A stretch of DNA of 59,071 bases from HGM11525 sp036307445. Its GTDB lineage: Bacteria > Bacillota > Clostridia > UBA1381. Of this stretch, positions 25,458-34,084 are shown in pieces. Made by a program: the position numbers and the translations under genes. Where the stretch lies: positions 1 to 59,071 of the forward strand of contig JAXJXP010000028.1 of assembly GCA_036307445.1 (NCBI GenBank), read 5' to 3'. Numbering within the stretch: position 1 is the first letter of the stretch; each line of letters starts with the position of its first letter. The notes beneath the pieces are model-generated. The model was not told where the DNA came from. It was given only the letters and a program-made list of their open reading frames with translations, and made no database searches.

Positions 25458-26050
25458 TTTTTTGTTTCTTCCACGAGCAACAACAGCTCGTCATACGTTA
25501 AAAGTCTGTTAATACAATCAAGCAACATATTAGCTGAAAGCTTGGACGGAAGTCCGAGCTTTTTTGATATTTCCTGTCGCATAAGGGAGGAGCCAGCACC
25601 GCCTGAAAGTCCTAAAGAGAACATATCCGCCTTGGTTATCTCTCTCGCAGAACGTATAACGCCTGCCTTATCATCAACTGTTGCACCGGACTTTCTTATT
25701 GCATCTATTATAACATCCTCCGTCATACCCTCGACACCCAAAAGCCCCTCTGCACTATCCTTTTCCTTGCGTTTTTCACGTCCTTTGATTTCCGGTACAT
25801 ATGCGTGCAGAATAATACTGTCAGGTGCTAATTGCTTGATAAAGTTGCGTATTTTTATTCCTGCTGAATCGGAATCGGACAAAATTACAATACCTGTTCT
25901 TTCGGCAAGAGTGCGGATTGTGCTCTGAGTTTTTTTGTTGTTAAAGACAGAAAAACCGCCCGTTGTCATAATTATCCCATCTATAAATGAAGAAAGCTTT
26001 ATCTTATCATAAACGCCCTCTACAATTATTGCTTCCTTTACACGATACAT
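25454..26050 (-). CDS. Toprim/DUF4093 protein, RNase M5-like
   Basis: This 198-aa protein starts with a Toprim domain: the acidic Glu in AIIVEGVYDKIKL near residue 10 and the DxD in VILSDSDSAGIKIR near residue 60. The C-terminal part (GLSGGAGSSLMRQEISKKLGLPSKLSANMLLDCINRLLTYDEL) matches the end of RNase M5 (RnmV), which matures 5S rRNA in Firmicutes. Spacing and length (RnmV is about 186 aa) fit. AAGGAGGCGGG precedes the ATG. An alternative is a Toprim paralogue with another RNA or DNA target; rnmV normally sits beside ksgA, which is not here. Its 3' end overlaps the convergent DUF5662 gene. Confidence 0.78.
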   Translation of the reverse strand: MYRVKEAIIVEGVYDKIKLSSFIDGIIMTTGGFSVFNNKKTQSTIRTLAERTGIVILSDSDSAGIKIRNFIKQLAPDSIILHAYVPEIKGREKRKEKDSAEGLLGVEGMTEDVIIDAIRKSGATVDDKAGVIRSAREITKADMFSLGLSGGAGSSLMRQEISKKLGLPSKLSANMLLDCINRLLTYDELLLLVEETKN

Positions 26051-26168
26051 TTTCCCGCCTCCTTACCTGTAAAAGCATATCACGAACAGACATTTTTGTC
26101 AATGTGATTATATTTTTGCTACTTTAGGACCTGTGTTTTATTAAAATAAATGAAATTGAAAAAAATTG

Positions 26169-26197
26169 TTGAAAATCGCCTGAGTGTAATGTATAAT
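26169..26197 (+). promoter_or_regulatory. Promoter of purF
   Basis: TTGAAA (26169-26174), a 17-bp spacer and TATAAT (26192-26197) give a start near 26204 and only about 30 nt of leader. That is too short for a purine riboswitch, so any control would act at the promoter. Confidence 0.75.
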
Positions 26198-26233
26198 TAT
26201 ATTGGTATTTTACTTCGGGAAAGGACTGGTTAT

Positions 26234-27631
26234 ATGAGTCAAGCAGAGAGATTACACGAGGAATGTGGCGTATTCGCCATATATGATCCTGAAGGCGAGG
26301 TTGCACGCAGTGCCTACTATGGCTTGTATGCACTTCAACACAGAGGACAAGAAAGCTGCGGTATAGCAGTATGCAAGAATAAGGACATTTCTCATTATAA
26401 GGGTATGGGACTTGTCAATGAAGTGTTTAATGACGATATTCTTGAGAATTTGGATGGCACAATGGCACTTGGACATGTTCGTTACGCGACTCAGGGCGAA
26501 TCGAAGATGGAAAATGCACAGCCGTTGGTTATCAGATATGTTAAGGGCAATATTGCAGTTGCTCATAACGGATGCCTTGTTAATTCCGAAACTCTTTTGC
26601 AGGAGCTGACTAAGGCTGGCTCGATATTCCAGACTTCAACCGATATTGAGGCTTTTGCATATACCATTGCAAGAGCAAGACTTGAAACTCCGTCAATAGA
26701 ACGTGCAGTTGAGGAGAGTATGAAGCATCTTTACGGTGCATATGCACTTGTGGTAATGTCTGCACAGAAGATTATCGCTTGCCGCGACCCGTGGGGGATT
26801 AAGCCTCTTTGTATAGGTAAAAGGGGCAAGGCTATAATAATCGCATCTGAAACCTGTGCACTCGATAGCGTAGGTGCGGAGTATGTGCGTGATGTACGTC
26901 CCGGTGAGGTTGTGGTTGTAAAGGACGGCGAGATTACATCAATTGATACATACGTAAACTCCAGACCGACCTCGCTTTGTATATTTGAGTATCTCTATTT
27001 TGCACGTCCCGACAGTGTGATAGAACAGCAGATGGTACACGAGTCAAGAAAGCTTGCAGGTGCATATCTTTCGGAGGAATATCCTGTTGATGCTGATGTG
27101 GTTATCGGTGTTCCCGATTCCGGCATTTCTGCTGCTATGGGTTATGCCGAAAAATCAGGGATACCTTACGGTCTTGGATTTATAAAGAATAAATATATTG
27201 GCAGAACATTTATTCAGCCGTTGCAGTCAATGCGTGAAAATTCGGTAAGAATTAAGCTTAATGTGTTAAAGAGTACCGTTGAGGGCAAGAGGGTTGTTAT
27301 GGTTGATGACTCTATTGTAAGAGGTACTACATCAAAGAGAATTGTAAGCTTGCTCAGAAAGGCAGGAGCAAAGGAAGTACACGTTCGCTCATCAGCACCC
27401 CCGTTCCTCTGGCCCTGCTACTTCGGCACAGATGTCCCGTCAAGAGACCAGCTTGTAATGGTTGGCAGAACAAACGAAGAGGTTTGCAAGCTGATTGGTG
27501 CAGATAGCTTAGGATTTTTAAGTGTGGAGGCACTTGCAAAAATTGCACCAAAGGCAAACTGCGGATTTTGTACAGGTTGCTTTACAGGCAAATATCCTCT
27601 TAATATTGAAGAAGATTCAAAAAAGTGTTAA
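26234..27631 (+). CDS. purF: Amidophosphoribosyltransferase
   Basis: PurF makes phosphoribosylamine from PRPP and glutamine, the first step of purine synthesis. The 465-aa product starts MSQAERLHEECGVFAI: a ten-residue propeptide is removed to expose the catalytic N-terminal Cys11. The PRPP loop is VVMVDDSIVRGTTSKRIV near residue 350. The C-terminal CGFCTGC cysteines, with others, suit the oxygen-sensitive [4Fe-4S] form found in Bacillus. The start at 26234 has AAAGGA upstream; in-frame ATGs further up lie before the promoter. It is not in a pur operon here. Confidence 0.98.
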   Translation: MSQAERLHEECGVFAIYDPEGEVARSAYYGLYALQHRGQESCGIAVCKNKDISHYKGMGLVNEVFNDDILENLDGTMALGHVRYATQGESKMENAQPLVIRYVKGNIAVAHNGCLVNSETLLQELTKAGSIFQTSTDIEAFAYTIARARLETPSIERAVEESMKHLYGAYALVVMSAQKIIACRDPWGIKPLCIGKRGKAIIIASETCALDSVGAEYVRDVRPGEVVVVKDGEITSIDTYVNSRPTSLCIFEYLYFARPDSVIEQQMVHESRKLAGAYLSEEYPVDADVVIGVPDSGISAAMGYAEKSGIPYGLGFIKNKYIGRTFIQPLQSMRENSVRIKLNVLKSTVEGKRVVMVDDSIVRGTTSKRIVSLLRKAGAKEVHVRSSAPPFLWPCYFGTDVPSRDQLVMVGRTNEEVCKLIGADSLGFLSVEALAKIAPKANCGFCTGCFTGKYPLNIEEDSKKC

Positions 27632-27633
27632 TA

Positions 27634-27672
27634 TAAAAAAATGGCTATGCTTAGCATAGCCATTTTTTTTAT
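27634..27672. terminator. Bidirectional terminator between purF and htpG
   Basis: ATGGCTATGC and GCATAGCCAT form a perfect stem with a 2-3-nt loop, flanked by AAAAAA and TTTTTTTT. It serves both convergent genes; the htpG stop lies in its T-run. Confidence 0.93.
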
Positions 27673-29495
27673 ATCACCATCTGCATAATTTGGTTGTTTC
27701 TTTCCACAAAGCGAGTCATCTGCTCGGGGGAGAGAGGTTTGTTACAAAGGGATGCAAGGTCATAGATGTGATTTATAATGAGTGCCTGTTTTTCGCCGTC
27801 CAAATCGGGCAGCTTTTTAATAAGCGGATTTGCGGTATTAAGAACAAGAGTACATTCGTCCTTAAACATATCACTCATACCTGCAAACTGCTGACCGTAC
27901 GAGCGGTACATTTCTCTCATACGTCTTGATTCCTCGGAAACGAGCATAACCCCTGGCATATCCTCAGCCTTTAGTGCCTGAGCCTCAATCTTCAATTCCT
28001 CAATATTGAGAGTAGTCTTAAACAGCTCAATAATGCCCTCGTTGCTATCCTTTTCGGCATCCGTATCGGTAAGCGAATCGGAAATTGCCGAGTCAATTCT
28101 TTTGAATTTAAGGCCCTCGTTCTTCATTTCGAGGAAGGAGATAAAGTGTGTATCCATCACAGCAGGAAGCATAACCGCATTTTCGCCCTGAGAACGCAGA
28201 ATATTGATGTACTGAGATTGTATGCTCTCGTCTGTTACATAGTAGACGGTCTTCTTCTCTCCGTCGTTTGTAAGCTCATTTAGTGTTAGATACTTGCCGT
28301 CCAAATCCTTGTATATGATATAATCTTTTACTCGGTCATAGAACTTCTCATCACGCAGACAGCCGTACTTGATAAATACGTTTATGTCGTCCCAATACTG
28401 CTCAAAGCTTTCACGTTCCTTTTTGAACAGCTCGCCGAGCTTATCGGAAACCTTCTTTGTAATATGTGAAGAAATCTTCTTGACATAGCCGTCATTCTGC
28501 AGAAAGCTTCTCGAAACATTAAGCGGGAGGTCGGGGCAGTCGATAACACCCTTTAGAAGCATCAGGAAGTCGGGGATGACTTCTTTCACGTTATCGGCAA
28601 CGAATACCTGATTATTGAATAACTTAATCTGTCCCTCCTGTGCCGCAAACTCGTGGTTGATTTTCGGGAAGTAGAGGATGCCTTTTAAGTTGAACGGAAA
28701 ATCTACATTAAGGTGAATCCAGAACAAAGGCGGTGTGAAGTCTGCAAATACCTTTGTATAAAACTCTTTATATTCCTCATCTGTACAATCCTTGGGTGCC
28801 TTTGTCCAGAGTGGTGTTGTGTCATTTATCGGCTTTGGTTCGTGCGGCTCTTCTTTTTCTTCCTTGGGGAGAACCTCAAGGAAAACCTCAACGGGCAGGA
28901 ATGCACAGTATTTGTTTAAAATACTTCGTACTTCAAACTCCTCCAAAAACTCTTTGCTGTCCTCGGCAATGTGGAGGATTACGGTAGTTCCTCTTGCAGT
29001 TCTGTCGCTGTCGGAAAGTGTGTATTCCATGCTTCCATCACAGCTCCATCTTACCGCTTTTGCACCATCCTGATAGGAAAGTGTGTCTATTTCAACCTTC
29101 TCAGACGGCATAAAAGCGGAGTAAAAACCGAGTCCAAAATGACCGATAATTTGTGAGCCCTTATCCTCTTCTTCCTTGTATTTAGACAGGAAATCAGCAG
29201 CACCGGAAAATGCAATCTGTGTGATATACTTTTCTATCTCCTCAGATGTCATACCGATACCGTTGTCGGAGATGGAGAGTGTCCCTGCATCCTTATCAAT
29301 TGTAACGGTAATAGCAAACTTTTCTTCTGCATCAAATTTGGCTTCACCCAAAGATGCCAGCTTTTTGAGCTTTGTAACAGCGTCGCAGCCGTTTGAAACA
29401 AGCTCGCGAAGGAATATATCCTTGTCCGAATAAAGCCATTTTTTTATAATCGGAAATATGTTTTCCGAACTGACGGTAATATTACCTGTTGCCAT
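27669..29495 (-). CDS. htpG: Chaperone protein HtpG (Hsp90 family)
   Basis: HtpG is the bacterial Hsp90, an ATP-dependent cytosolic chaperone. The 608-aa product has the GHKL ATPase domain (residues 1-210): LRELVSNGCDAVTKL near 30 with the catalytic Glu, SISDNGIGMT near 75 and IGHFGLGFYSAFM near 115. The middle domain begins near 225 and contains LPLNVSRSFLQND near 330; the C-terminal dimerisation domain follows. The start at 29495 has AAGGAG 9 bp upstream. A perfect CIRCE operator lies upstream of its promoter, so HrcA heat-shock control is expected. In B. subtilis htpG is not HrcA-controlled, so this wiring differs from that model. Confidence 0.98.
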   Translation of the reverse strand: MATGNITVSSENIFPIIKKWLYSDKDIFLRELVSNGCDAVTKLKKLASLGEAKFDAEEKFAITVTIDKDAGTLSISDNGIGMTSEEIEKYITQIAFSGAADFLSKYKEEEDKGSQIIGHFGLGFYSAFMPSEKVEIDTLSYQDGAKAVRWSCDGSMEYTLSDSDRTARGTTVILHIAEDSKEFLEEFEVRSILNKYCAFLPVEVFLEVLPKEEKEEPHEPKPINDTTPLWTKAPKDCTDEEYKEFYTKVFADFTPPLFWIHLNVDFPFNLKGILYFPKINHEFAAQEGQIKLFNNQVFVADNVKEVIPDFLMLLKGVIDCPDLPLNVSRSFLQNDGYVKKISSHITKKVSDKLGELFKKERESFEQYWDDINVFIKYGCLRDEKFYDRVKDYIIYKDLDGKYLTLNELTNDGEKKTVYYVTDESIQSQYINILRSQGENAVMLPAVMDTHFISFLEMKNEGLKFKRIDSAISDSLTDTDAEKDSNEGIIELFKTTLNIEELKIEAQALKAEDMPGVMLVSEESRRMREMYRSYGQQFAGMSDMFKDECTLVLNTANPLIKKLPDLDGEKQALIINHIYDLASLCNKPLSPEQMTRFVERNNQIMQMVI

Positions 29496-29530
29496 TAAAT
29501 TCAACTCCTTGGTATAATTTACTATCCATT

Positions 29531-29559
29531 ATTTTATCCCTATTTTCTATGTTTGTCAA
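29531..29559 (-). promoter_or_regulatory. Promoter of htpG
   Basis: On the minus strand TTGACA (29559-29554), 17 bp and TAAAAT (29536-29531) form a strong sigma-A promoter. Its -35 lies 7 bp downstream of the CIRCE element. Confidence 0.75.
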
Positions 29560-29566
29560 TAAAAAA

Positions 29567-29593
29567 TTAGCACTCTTTGGTTGAGAGTGCTAA
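29567..29593. promoter_or_regulatory. CIRCE operator (HrcA binding site)
   Basis: TTAGCACTC, a 9-bp spacer and GAGTGCTAA match the CIRCE consensus perfectly. It lies just upstream of the htpG promoter. On the minus strand the hairpin is followed by TTTTTTA and comes 21 bp after the stop of the transglutaminase-like gene, so it may also terminate that operon. Confidence 0.95.
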
Positions 29594-29613
29594 TTTTTAC
29601 ATTTTGTTCATAT

Positions 29614-31065
29614 TTACTTAGAATGTGCCAAAGGCTTTATACCTTTGTCTGTAAAAAGAAACAGGCGGTTACATACGTTTGGAAATTCTGCCACTGCCTC
29701 GCCGTAGGAGTTAAATGTGATGTCGGTCTTATATACATCAATCAGTACTCCGTCTTCGGTGTATTTTGCAGCATAGAAATCTGCATTTGTGTCGGCAGTG
29801 CCGTCTATTGCGATAAGGTTTATTGTAGAAGATAACGGAAATACGTTATACATTACAGCTTCGAGTTTTTCGTAACTTGATCTGACAAAACCATTTTCAG
29901 TAAACTTATAATATCTTTCAGACGGGTAACAGGTTACGGTTTCTGCATCAGGGTTCAAATAATGATCATATGCTTCAAACCAAAAGGTGTTGTTATCCCA
30001 CCAAAGCCGTGAGTATATGGTATCAAGCTCGCCCGCAAGCAAGGTATTGCGATAGACCGAGTCTGTACATTTGGGCATATTGGTTGTCCATACACCCTCT
30101 GTGGAATGCAGAGTTGAGCTATCGGTGTCAGAACGAAGAAAGTGCCGTCTCAAAACATGATCTGAGGTGCATCTGTAATTATTTTCATTTTCGTCAGTTA
30201 CTACAACAGTTATGGTGTCATCCCAGGTTACATCTATGTGATAATAGTTACCATTACATTCTGCAATATTCCATATGTGTTTTGCCGATACTGCATATCC
30301 GCACTCAATTCCTGCCATATCGCAAAGAAGTTTAAATGCAAGGGAATAGCCCTGACAAACGGAAATTCTGTCGCCTACAAGAGCACTATATGTAGTCCAA
30401 GCAAGATAATTTGTGTTTTCTTTATATGCGTCTATTTGGGCATCAGTGCCGCTTGCGACAATGTCTGAATAGGTAATGGTATCAGCTAAGTAATCGTGAA
30501 TGGATAAAAGCTTTTGCCAGTCCGCTGTCATATCGGGTGCAATCGCTTTAGAATAGGCATATTTAACAGCTTGATTGAATGCGTCAACATTATGTGTTTT
30601 TGCAAGATAATCAGCCTTTTCCTCGTCTGTTGCCAATGACTGATACGTCTGTTCGTTATATATAGCACGGTACAATGGCCGTATTTTGGTTATCTTTCCA
30701 TTTTCCGCCCTGGCACTTATTCCTGAAATTAGGTTGCCTATTTGCGGGTTGTTATATACTACATTTGAGTAGATATTAAGTAGATAATCAACAGTAGCAT
30801 CATCAGCAGCAAAATCTACCCCTATGTCTGATATAGGTATATAAACAGAACTTTGTAATGCACCATCAGTAGCAGCATTGACAACAGCGGATTCAAAACG
30901 GTTGTAGAGAGTTTCCTCTACTGTCGGCTCAGTAAAGAAGCTTACCGCAGGCGGAGTATATAGAGTTTCAGGCATCTCGCAAACATACTCACCAAGCTCA
31001 TAGTCAGCATAAGCAGTCGGAGATAACAAAAAGAGTAGTGAAATAAGAAAAAGTAATTTTTTCAT
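29614..31065 (-). CDS. Secreted transglutaminase-like domain protein
   Basis: This 483-aa protein has an N-terminal signal peptide (MKKLLFLISLLFLLSPTAYA) and a transglutaminase-like fold in its middle. The presumed triad is Cys in RISVCQGYSLAFKLLCDMAGIEC near residue 235, His in SAKHIWNIA near 265 and Asp in HIDVTWDD near 280. The C-terminal 150 residues are beta-rich with no domain I recognise. In bacteria such proteins act as proteases or cross-linking enzymes at the cell surface; the target is unknown. AAGGAGAT precedes the ATG, and it starts 12 bp after metH, so it is probably read from the methionine operon. Confidence 0.85.
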   Translation of the reverse strand: MKKLLFLISLLFLLSPTAYADYELGEYVCEMPETLYTPPAVSFFTEPTVEETLYNRFESAVVNAATDGALQSSVYIPISDIGVDFAADDATVDYLLNIYSNVVYNNPQIGNLISGISARAENGKITKIRPLYRAIYNEQTYQSLATDEEKADYLAKTHNVDAFNQAVKYAYSKAIAPDMTADWQKLLSIHDYLADTITYSDIVASGTDAQIDAYKENTNYLAWTTYSALVGDRISVCQGYSLAFKLLCDMAGIECGYAVSAKHIWNIAECNGNYYHIDVTWDDTITVVVTDENENNYRCTSDHVLRRHFLRSDTDSSTLHSTEGVWTTNMPKCTDSVYRNTLLAGELDTIYSRLWWDNNTFWFEAYDHYLNPDAETVTCYPSERYYKFTENGFVRSSYEKLEAVMYNVFPLSSTINLIAIDGTADTNADFYAAKYTEDGVLIDVYKTDITFNSYGEAVAEFPNVCNRLFLFTDKGIKPLAHSK

Positions 31066-31077
31066 AAAAATATCTCC

Positions 31078-33447
31078 TTAATTATCTGTGCCAAACAATT
31101 TGTTGGCAATTCTTACTGCACCGAGAGCATCTTTTGCATAAAAATCTGCACCGATAGATTTTGCGTAGTCGTCGGTCAGAACTGCACCGCCGACCATAAT
31201 TTTGCAGTCGGTTTTTGCACGAAGATGATTTATGGTCTCTTCCATACTGCACACAGTAGTGGTCATAAGTGCGCTTAGTCCGACAAGCTTTATGTTATTT
31301 TTAAGCACCGTTTCAACAACTGTTTTGGGCGGAACATCTTTGCCGAGGTCTATTACGTTATAGCCGTAGTTTTCCAGAAGCACCTTTACTATGTTTTTGC
31401 CAATGTCGTGTATATCGCCCTTGACGGTTGCAAGAACAATATCGCCTTTGGAGTCGCTTACTGTGTTTGTTTCAATCATATGCTCTTTTATAGCGTCAAA
31501 ACCGCGTTTTGCGGCATCAGCGCTGATTAAAAGCTGAGGAAGAAAAATCTTATTCTGTTCAAAGCCTGTTCCAACAATATCAAGAGCAGGAATAAGCTCG
31601 CCGTTTATAATATCAAGCGGAGCGGTGGTTTTCAAAAGCTCCTTTGCGGCGGTGTACGCATCCTCCAAAAGACCTTTTATAACCGCATCTCTAAGAGTAA
31701 TTGCGGTGTTGGTGCTGACAGGCGCCGGCTTGGTATCGGCAAAAGCTGCAATATATTCCGCACAGTCCTTATCATATGCGTGCAACGCCAGAAAAGCTCT
31801 GTAAGCTGTCATCATACTATCGGACAGGGGATTGATAATTCCTGCTGACAAGCCTCTTTCGAGTGCGTTAGCAAAGAATACTGCATTGATGTTTTCTCTT
31901 GCAGGGAGTCCAAACGAGATATTGGAAACACCGAGAACTGTGTTTAGCCCCATTACATTTCTTAAATAGTCTATGGTATCAAGTGTTATCTTTGCATTAT
32001 CTACGCCTGTTGAGATTGTCATTGCAAGTGCGTCTATAATGAGATTTTCGTGTCCGATGCCGTATTCTTCGGCACGAGCGACGATTTTCTTTGCAATCTC
32101 AATTCTTCCCTCTGCGGTATCGGGAATACCGCTTTCGTCCAATGTCAGACATACAACAGCGGCTCCGTATTTTTTAACAAGCGGAAGAACGGTACTTAGT
32201 GATTCCTCTTTGCCGTTTACCGAGTTTACGAGTGCCTTGCCGTTATAGTAACGAAGTGCTTTTTCCATTGCCGCGGTGTCGGATGTGTCTATCTGGAGAG
32301 GCAGATTTGATATGCCCTGAATGGCAATAACCGCCGATTTCATCATTTCAGGCTCGTCTATCTCGGGAAGTCCTACGTTTACGTCAAGCACATCTGCGCC
32401 CTTTTCGGTCTGTGCAACAGCCTCGCGAAGAATATAGTCTATATCATTGTTTCTTAATGCCTCTTTCAACAGCTTTTTGCCTGTGGGGTTTATCCTTTCG
32501 CCGATTATAATGGGCTTTTTGCCAAAATAAACAGTTTTTGAAGAGGAGGTTATAGCCGTTCTCTTTTCGGTTTTGCGGTGTATGGTTATTTTGCCTTTTA
32601 AAAGCTTAACGGTCTCTCTGATGTGCTCCGGAGTTGTACCGCAGCACCCGCCGAGAATTGCCGCGCCGCTGTCATAAACCTTTGTCTGCAGGAGAGCAAA
32701 TTCCTCGGGATTTATGTTAAATACCGTCTTGCCGTTTACTGAGACGGGGAGTCCGGCATTTGGATTTACTACAATCGGAAGGCTTGTAGAAGCGGCAAGC
32801 TCGTTTATAAATGGAAGCATCTCACGGGGGCCTAAGCCGCAGTTAAAGCCGAGAGCATCAACACCGAGTCCTTCAAATATATGAGCCACAGTTTCGATAT
32901 CAGCACCGGTCAGAAGTCTGCCGTTTTCATTAAAAGCAAAGGTAAGAACTACCGGAAGGTCAGAATTTTCGTTTGCTGCCAATACTGCCGCCTTTGCCTC
33001 ATAAACATCGCTCATTGTTTCAATCAGAATAAGGTCGGCACCCGCTTTTGTACCAATTTTTACTACTTCTGCGAAGGCGCTGTATGCATCATCAAACGGT
33101 AAATCGCCATAAGGGGCAAGGAGCTTTCCCAAGGGCCCTATGTCAAGTGCAACATATCCGTCAGGATTGGCTCTTTTAGCAATAGAAACACCATTTGCAA
33201 TTATATCCTCAAGAAGTTTAGTGTCCCTGCTAAGTTTTATAGGATTAGCGCCAAATGTATTGGTGCTTATAATATTAGCTCCTGCATCGACGTAGCTTTT
33301 GTGTACGTCATAAATGTCTTCTGCGTGCGTAATGTTCCACATTTCAGGAAGCTCTCCGGCTGTAAGTTCTTTACTTTGGAGAATTGTTCCCATTGCGCCG
33401 TCAAAAAAGAGTATTTCTTGTCCTAAACGTGCTTTAAAATCTTTCAT
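31078..33447 (-). CDS. metH: Cobalamin-dependent methionine synthase, without activation domain
   Basis: MetH transfers a methyl group from methyl-tetrahydrofolate through cobalamin to homocysteine. The 789-aa product has a homocysteine-binding barrel (residues 1-290; zinc ligands in FNCGLGP and GGCCGTTPEH), a pterin-binding barrel (about 310-560; IIGERINPTGKKLLKEAL), the cap domain and the cobalamin domain with the His ligand in GDIHDIGKNIV near 675. The E. coli protein is 1227 aa; the reactivation domain missing here is encoded by the overlapping upstream gene. metF lies two genes upstream. No S-box or cobalamin riboswitch is visible at the close gene junctions. Confidence 0.97.
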   Translation of the reverse strand: MKDFKARLGQEILFFDGAMGTILQSKELTAGELPEMWNITHAEDIYDVHKSYVDAGANIISTNTFGANPIKLSRDTKLLEDIIANGVSIAKRANPDGYVALDIGPLGKLLAPYGDLPFDDAYSAFAEVVKIGTKAGADLILIETMSDVYEAKAAVLAANENSDLPVVLTFAFNENGRLLTGADIETVAHIFEGLGVDALGFNCGLGPREMLPFINELAASTSLPIVVNPNAGLPVSVNGKTVFNINPEEFALLQTKVYDSGAAILGGCCGTTPEHIRETVKLLKGKITIHRKTEKRTAITSSSKTVYFGKKPIIIGERINPTGKKLLKEALRNNDIDYILREAVAQTEKGADVLDVNVGLPEIDEPEMMKSAVIAIQGISNLPLQIDTSDTAAMEKALRYYNGKALVNSVNGKEESLSTVLPLVKKYGAAVVCLTLDESGIPDTAEGRIEIAKKIVARAEEYGIGHENLIIDALAMTISTGVDNAKITLDTIDYLRNVMGLNTVLGVSNISFGLPARENINAVFFANALERGLSAGIINPLSDSMMTAYRAFLALHAYDKDCAEYIAAFADTKPAPVSTNTAITLRDAVIKGLLEDAYTAAKELLKTTAPLDIINGELIPALDIVGTGFEQNKIFLPQLLISADAAKRGFDAIKEHMIETNTVSDSKGDIVLATVKGDIHDIGKNIVKVLLENYGYNVIDLGKDVPPKTVVETVLKNNIKLVGLSALMTTTVCSMEETINHLRAKTDCKIMVGGAVLTDDYAKSIGADFYAKDALGAVRIANKLFGTDN

Positions 33448-34070
33448 AATCTGTAATCACAGTCCTTTTTATCACATTGGCTGCAGTCTTTCTTTGCAGT
33501 ACAGCCTGTATTGTTTAGTCCTATTATTGCTGTTACCGATTTGGTGGGTATCATCATTAAAGATTCGGTAAGAGTTATACCTATTCGCTTTTGTGCATCG
33601 CATAGACTCAGCATATCCCTTTGTGCCGATAATTCCCAGTCGGCATACCCTGGTGAAAAACGGGGTATTGCTTTTAGTCCGCTTTCCTTTTCGATAGCCT
33701 CTGTGGCAATGTCTGCAACCTGTTCAATCATTGCCGTGCCTGCAGCCTGAGCAGCAGATGAATTTACTGTCCCCGAAACCATAGACCGTCTTATGATAGT
33801 ATCTGCCTGCGTGCCGAGTGTGGCAGCAAGAATGGCGGCTTTGTTGCAGTCTTTAAGGTGTGATGCAAGCCGTCTGCTTATAAATAAAGTATCAGCCACT
33901 CTTACAGTATCTTCCGAAACAATAATTGGGAAAATGCGGTAAACGTACCGAGGCGACACAGTATTTTGCAGCATATCGCAGACTGCAGTAACAGCTGACA
34001 ATATCTCGTCTTTTACATCACTGTTGCCGCTCCCCATATACCGAAGAACTTCTTTTAAATCAATATCCAT
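33444..34070 (-). CDS. Methionine synthase activation-domain protein
   Basis: This 208-aa protein resembles the SAM-binding reactivation domain of MetH as a separate subunit. Recognisable pieces are AILAATLGTQADTIIRR, a conserved block SGLKAIPRFSPGYADWELSAQRDM near residue 130, and IGITLTESLMMIPTKSVTAIIGL near 165. In full-length MetH the block with RxSPGY contacts SAM during reductive methylation of oxidised cobalamin. The C-terminus carries six Cys (CTAKKDCSQCDKKDCDYRL holds five), possibly a metal or Fe-S site that could take part in electron delivery. Its stop overlaps the metH start by 4 bp. Confidence 0.88.
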   Translation of the reverse strand: MDIDLKEVLRYMGSGNSDVKDEILSAVTAVCDMLQNTVSPRYVYRIFPIIVSEDTVRVADTLFISRRLASHLKDCNKAAILAATLGTQADTIIRRSMVSGTVNSSAAQAAGTAMIEQVADIATEAIEKESGLKAIPRFSPGYADWELSAQRDMLSLCDAQKRIGITLTESLMMIPTKSVTAIIGLNNTGCTAKKDCSQCDKKDCDYRL

Positions 34071-34084
34071 TTAGTGTCCCTCTG

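Noticed and set aside
26051..26233. A purine riboswitch upstream of purF
   Set aside because: Leader of about 30 nt after a clear promoter; too short, and no aptamer core is visible.
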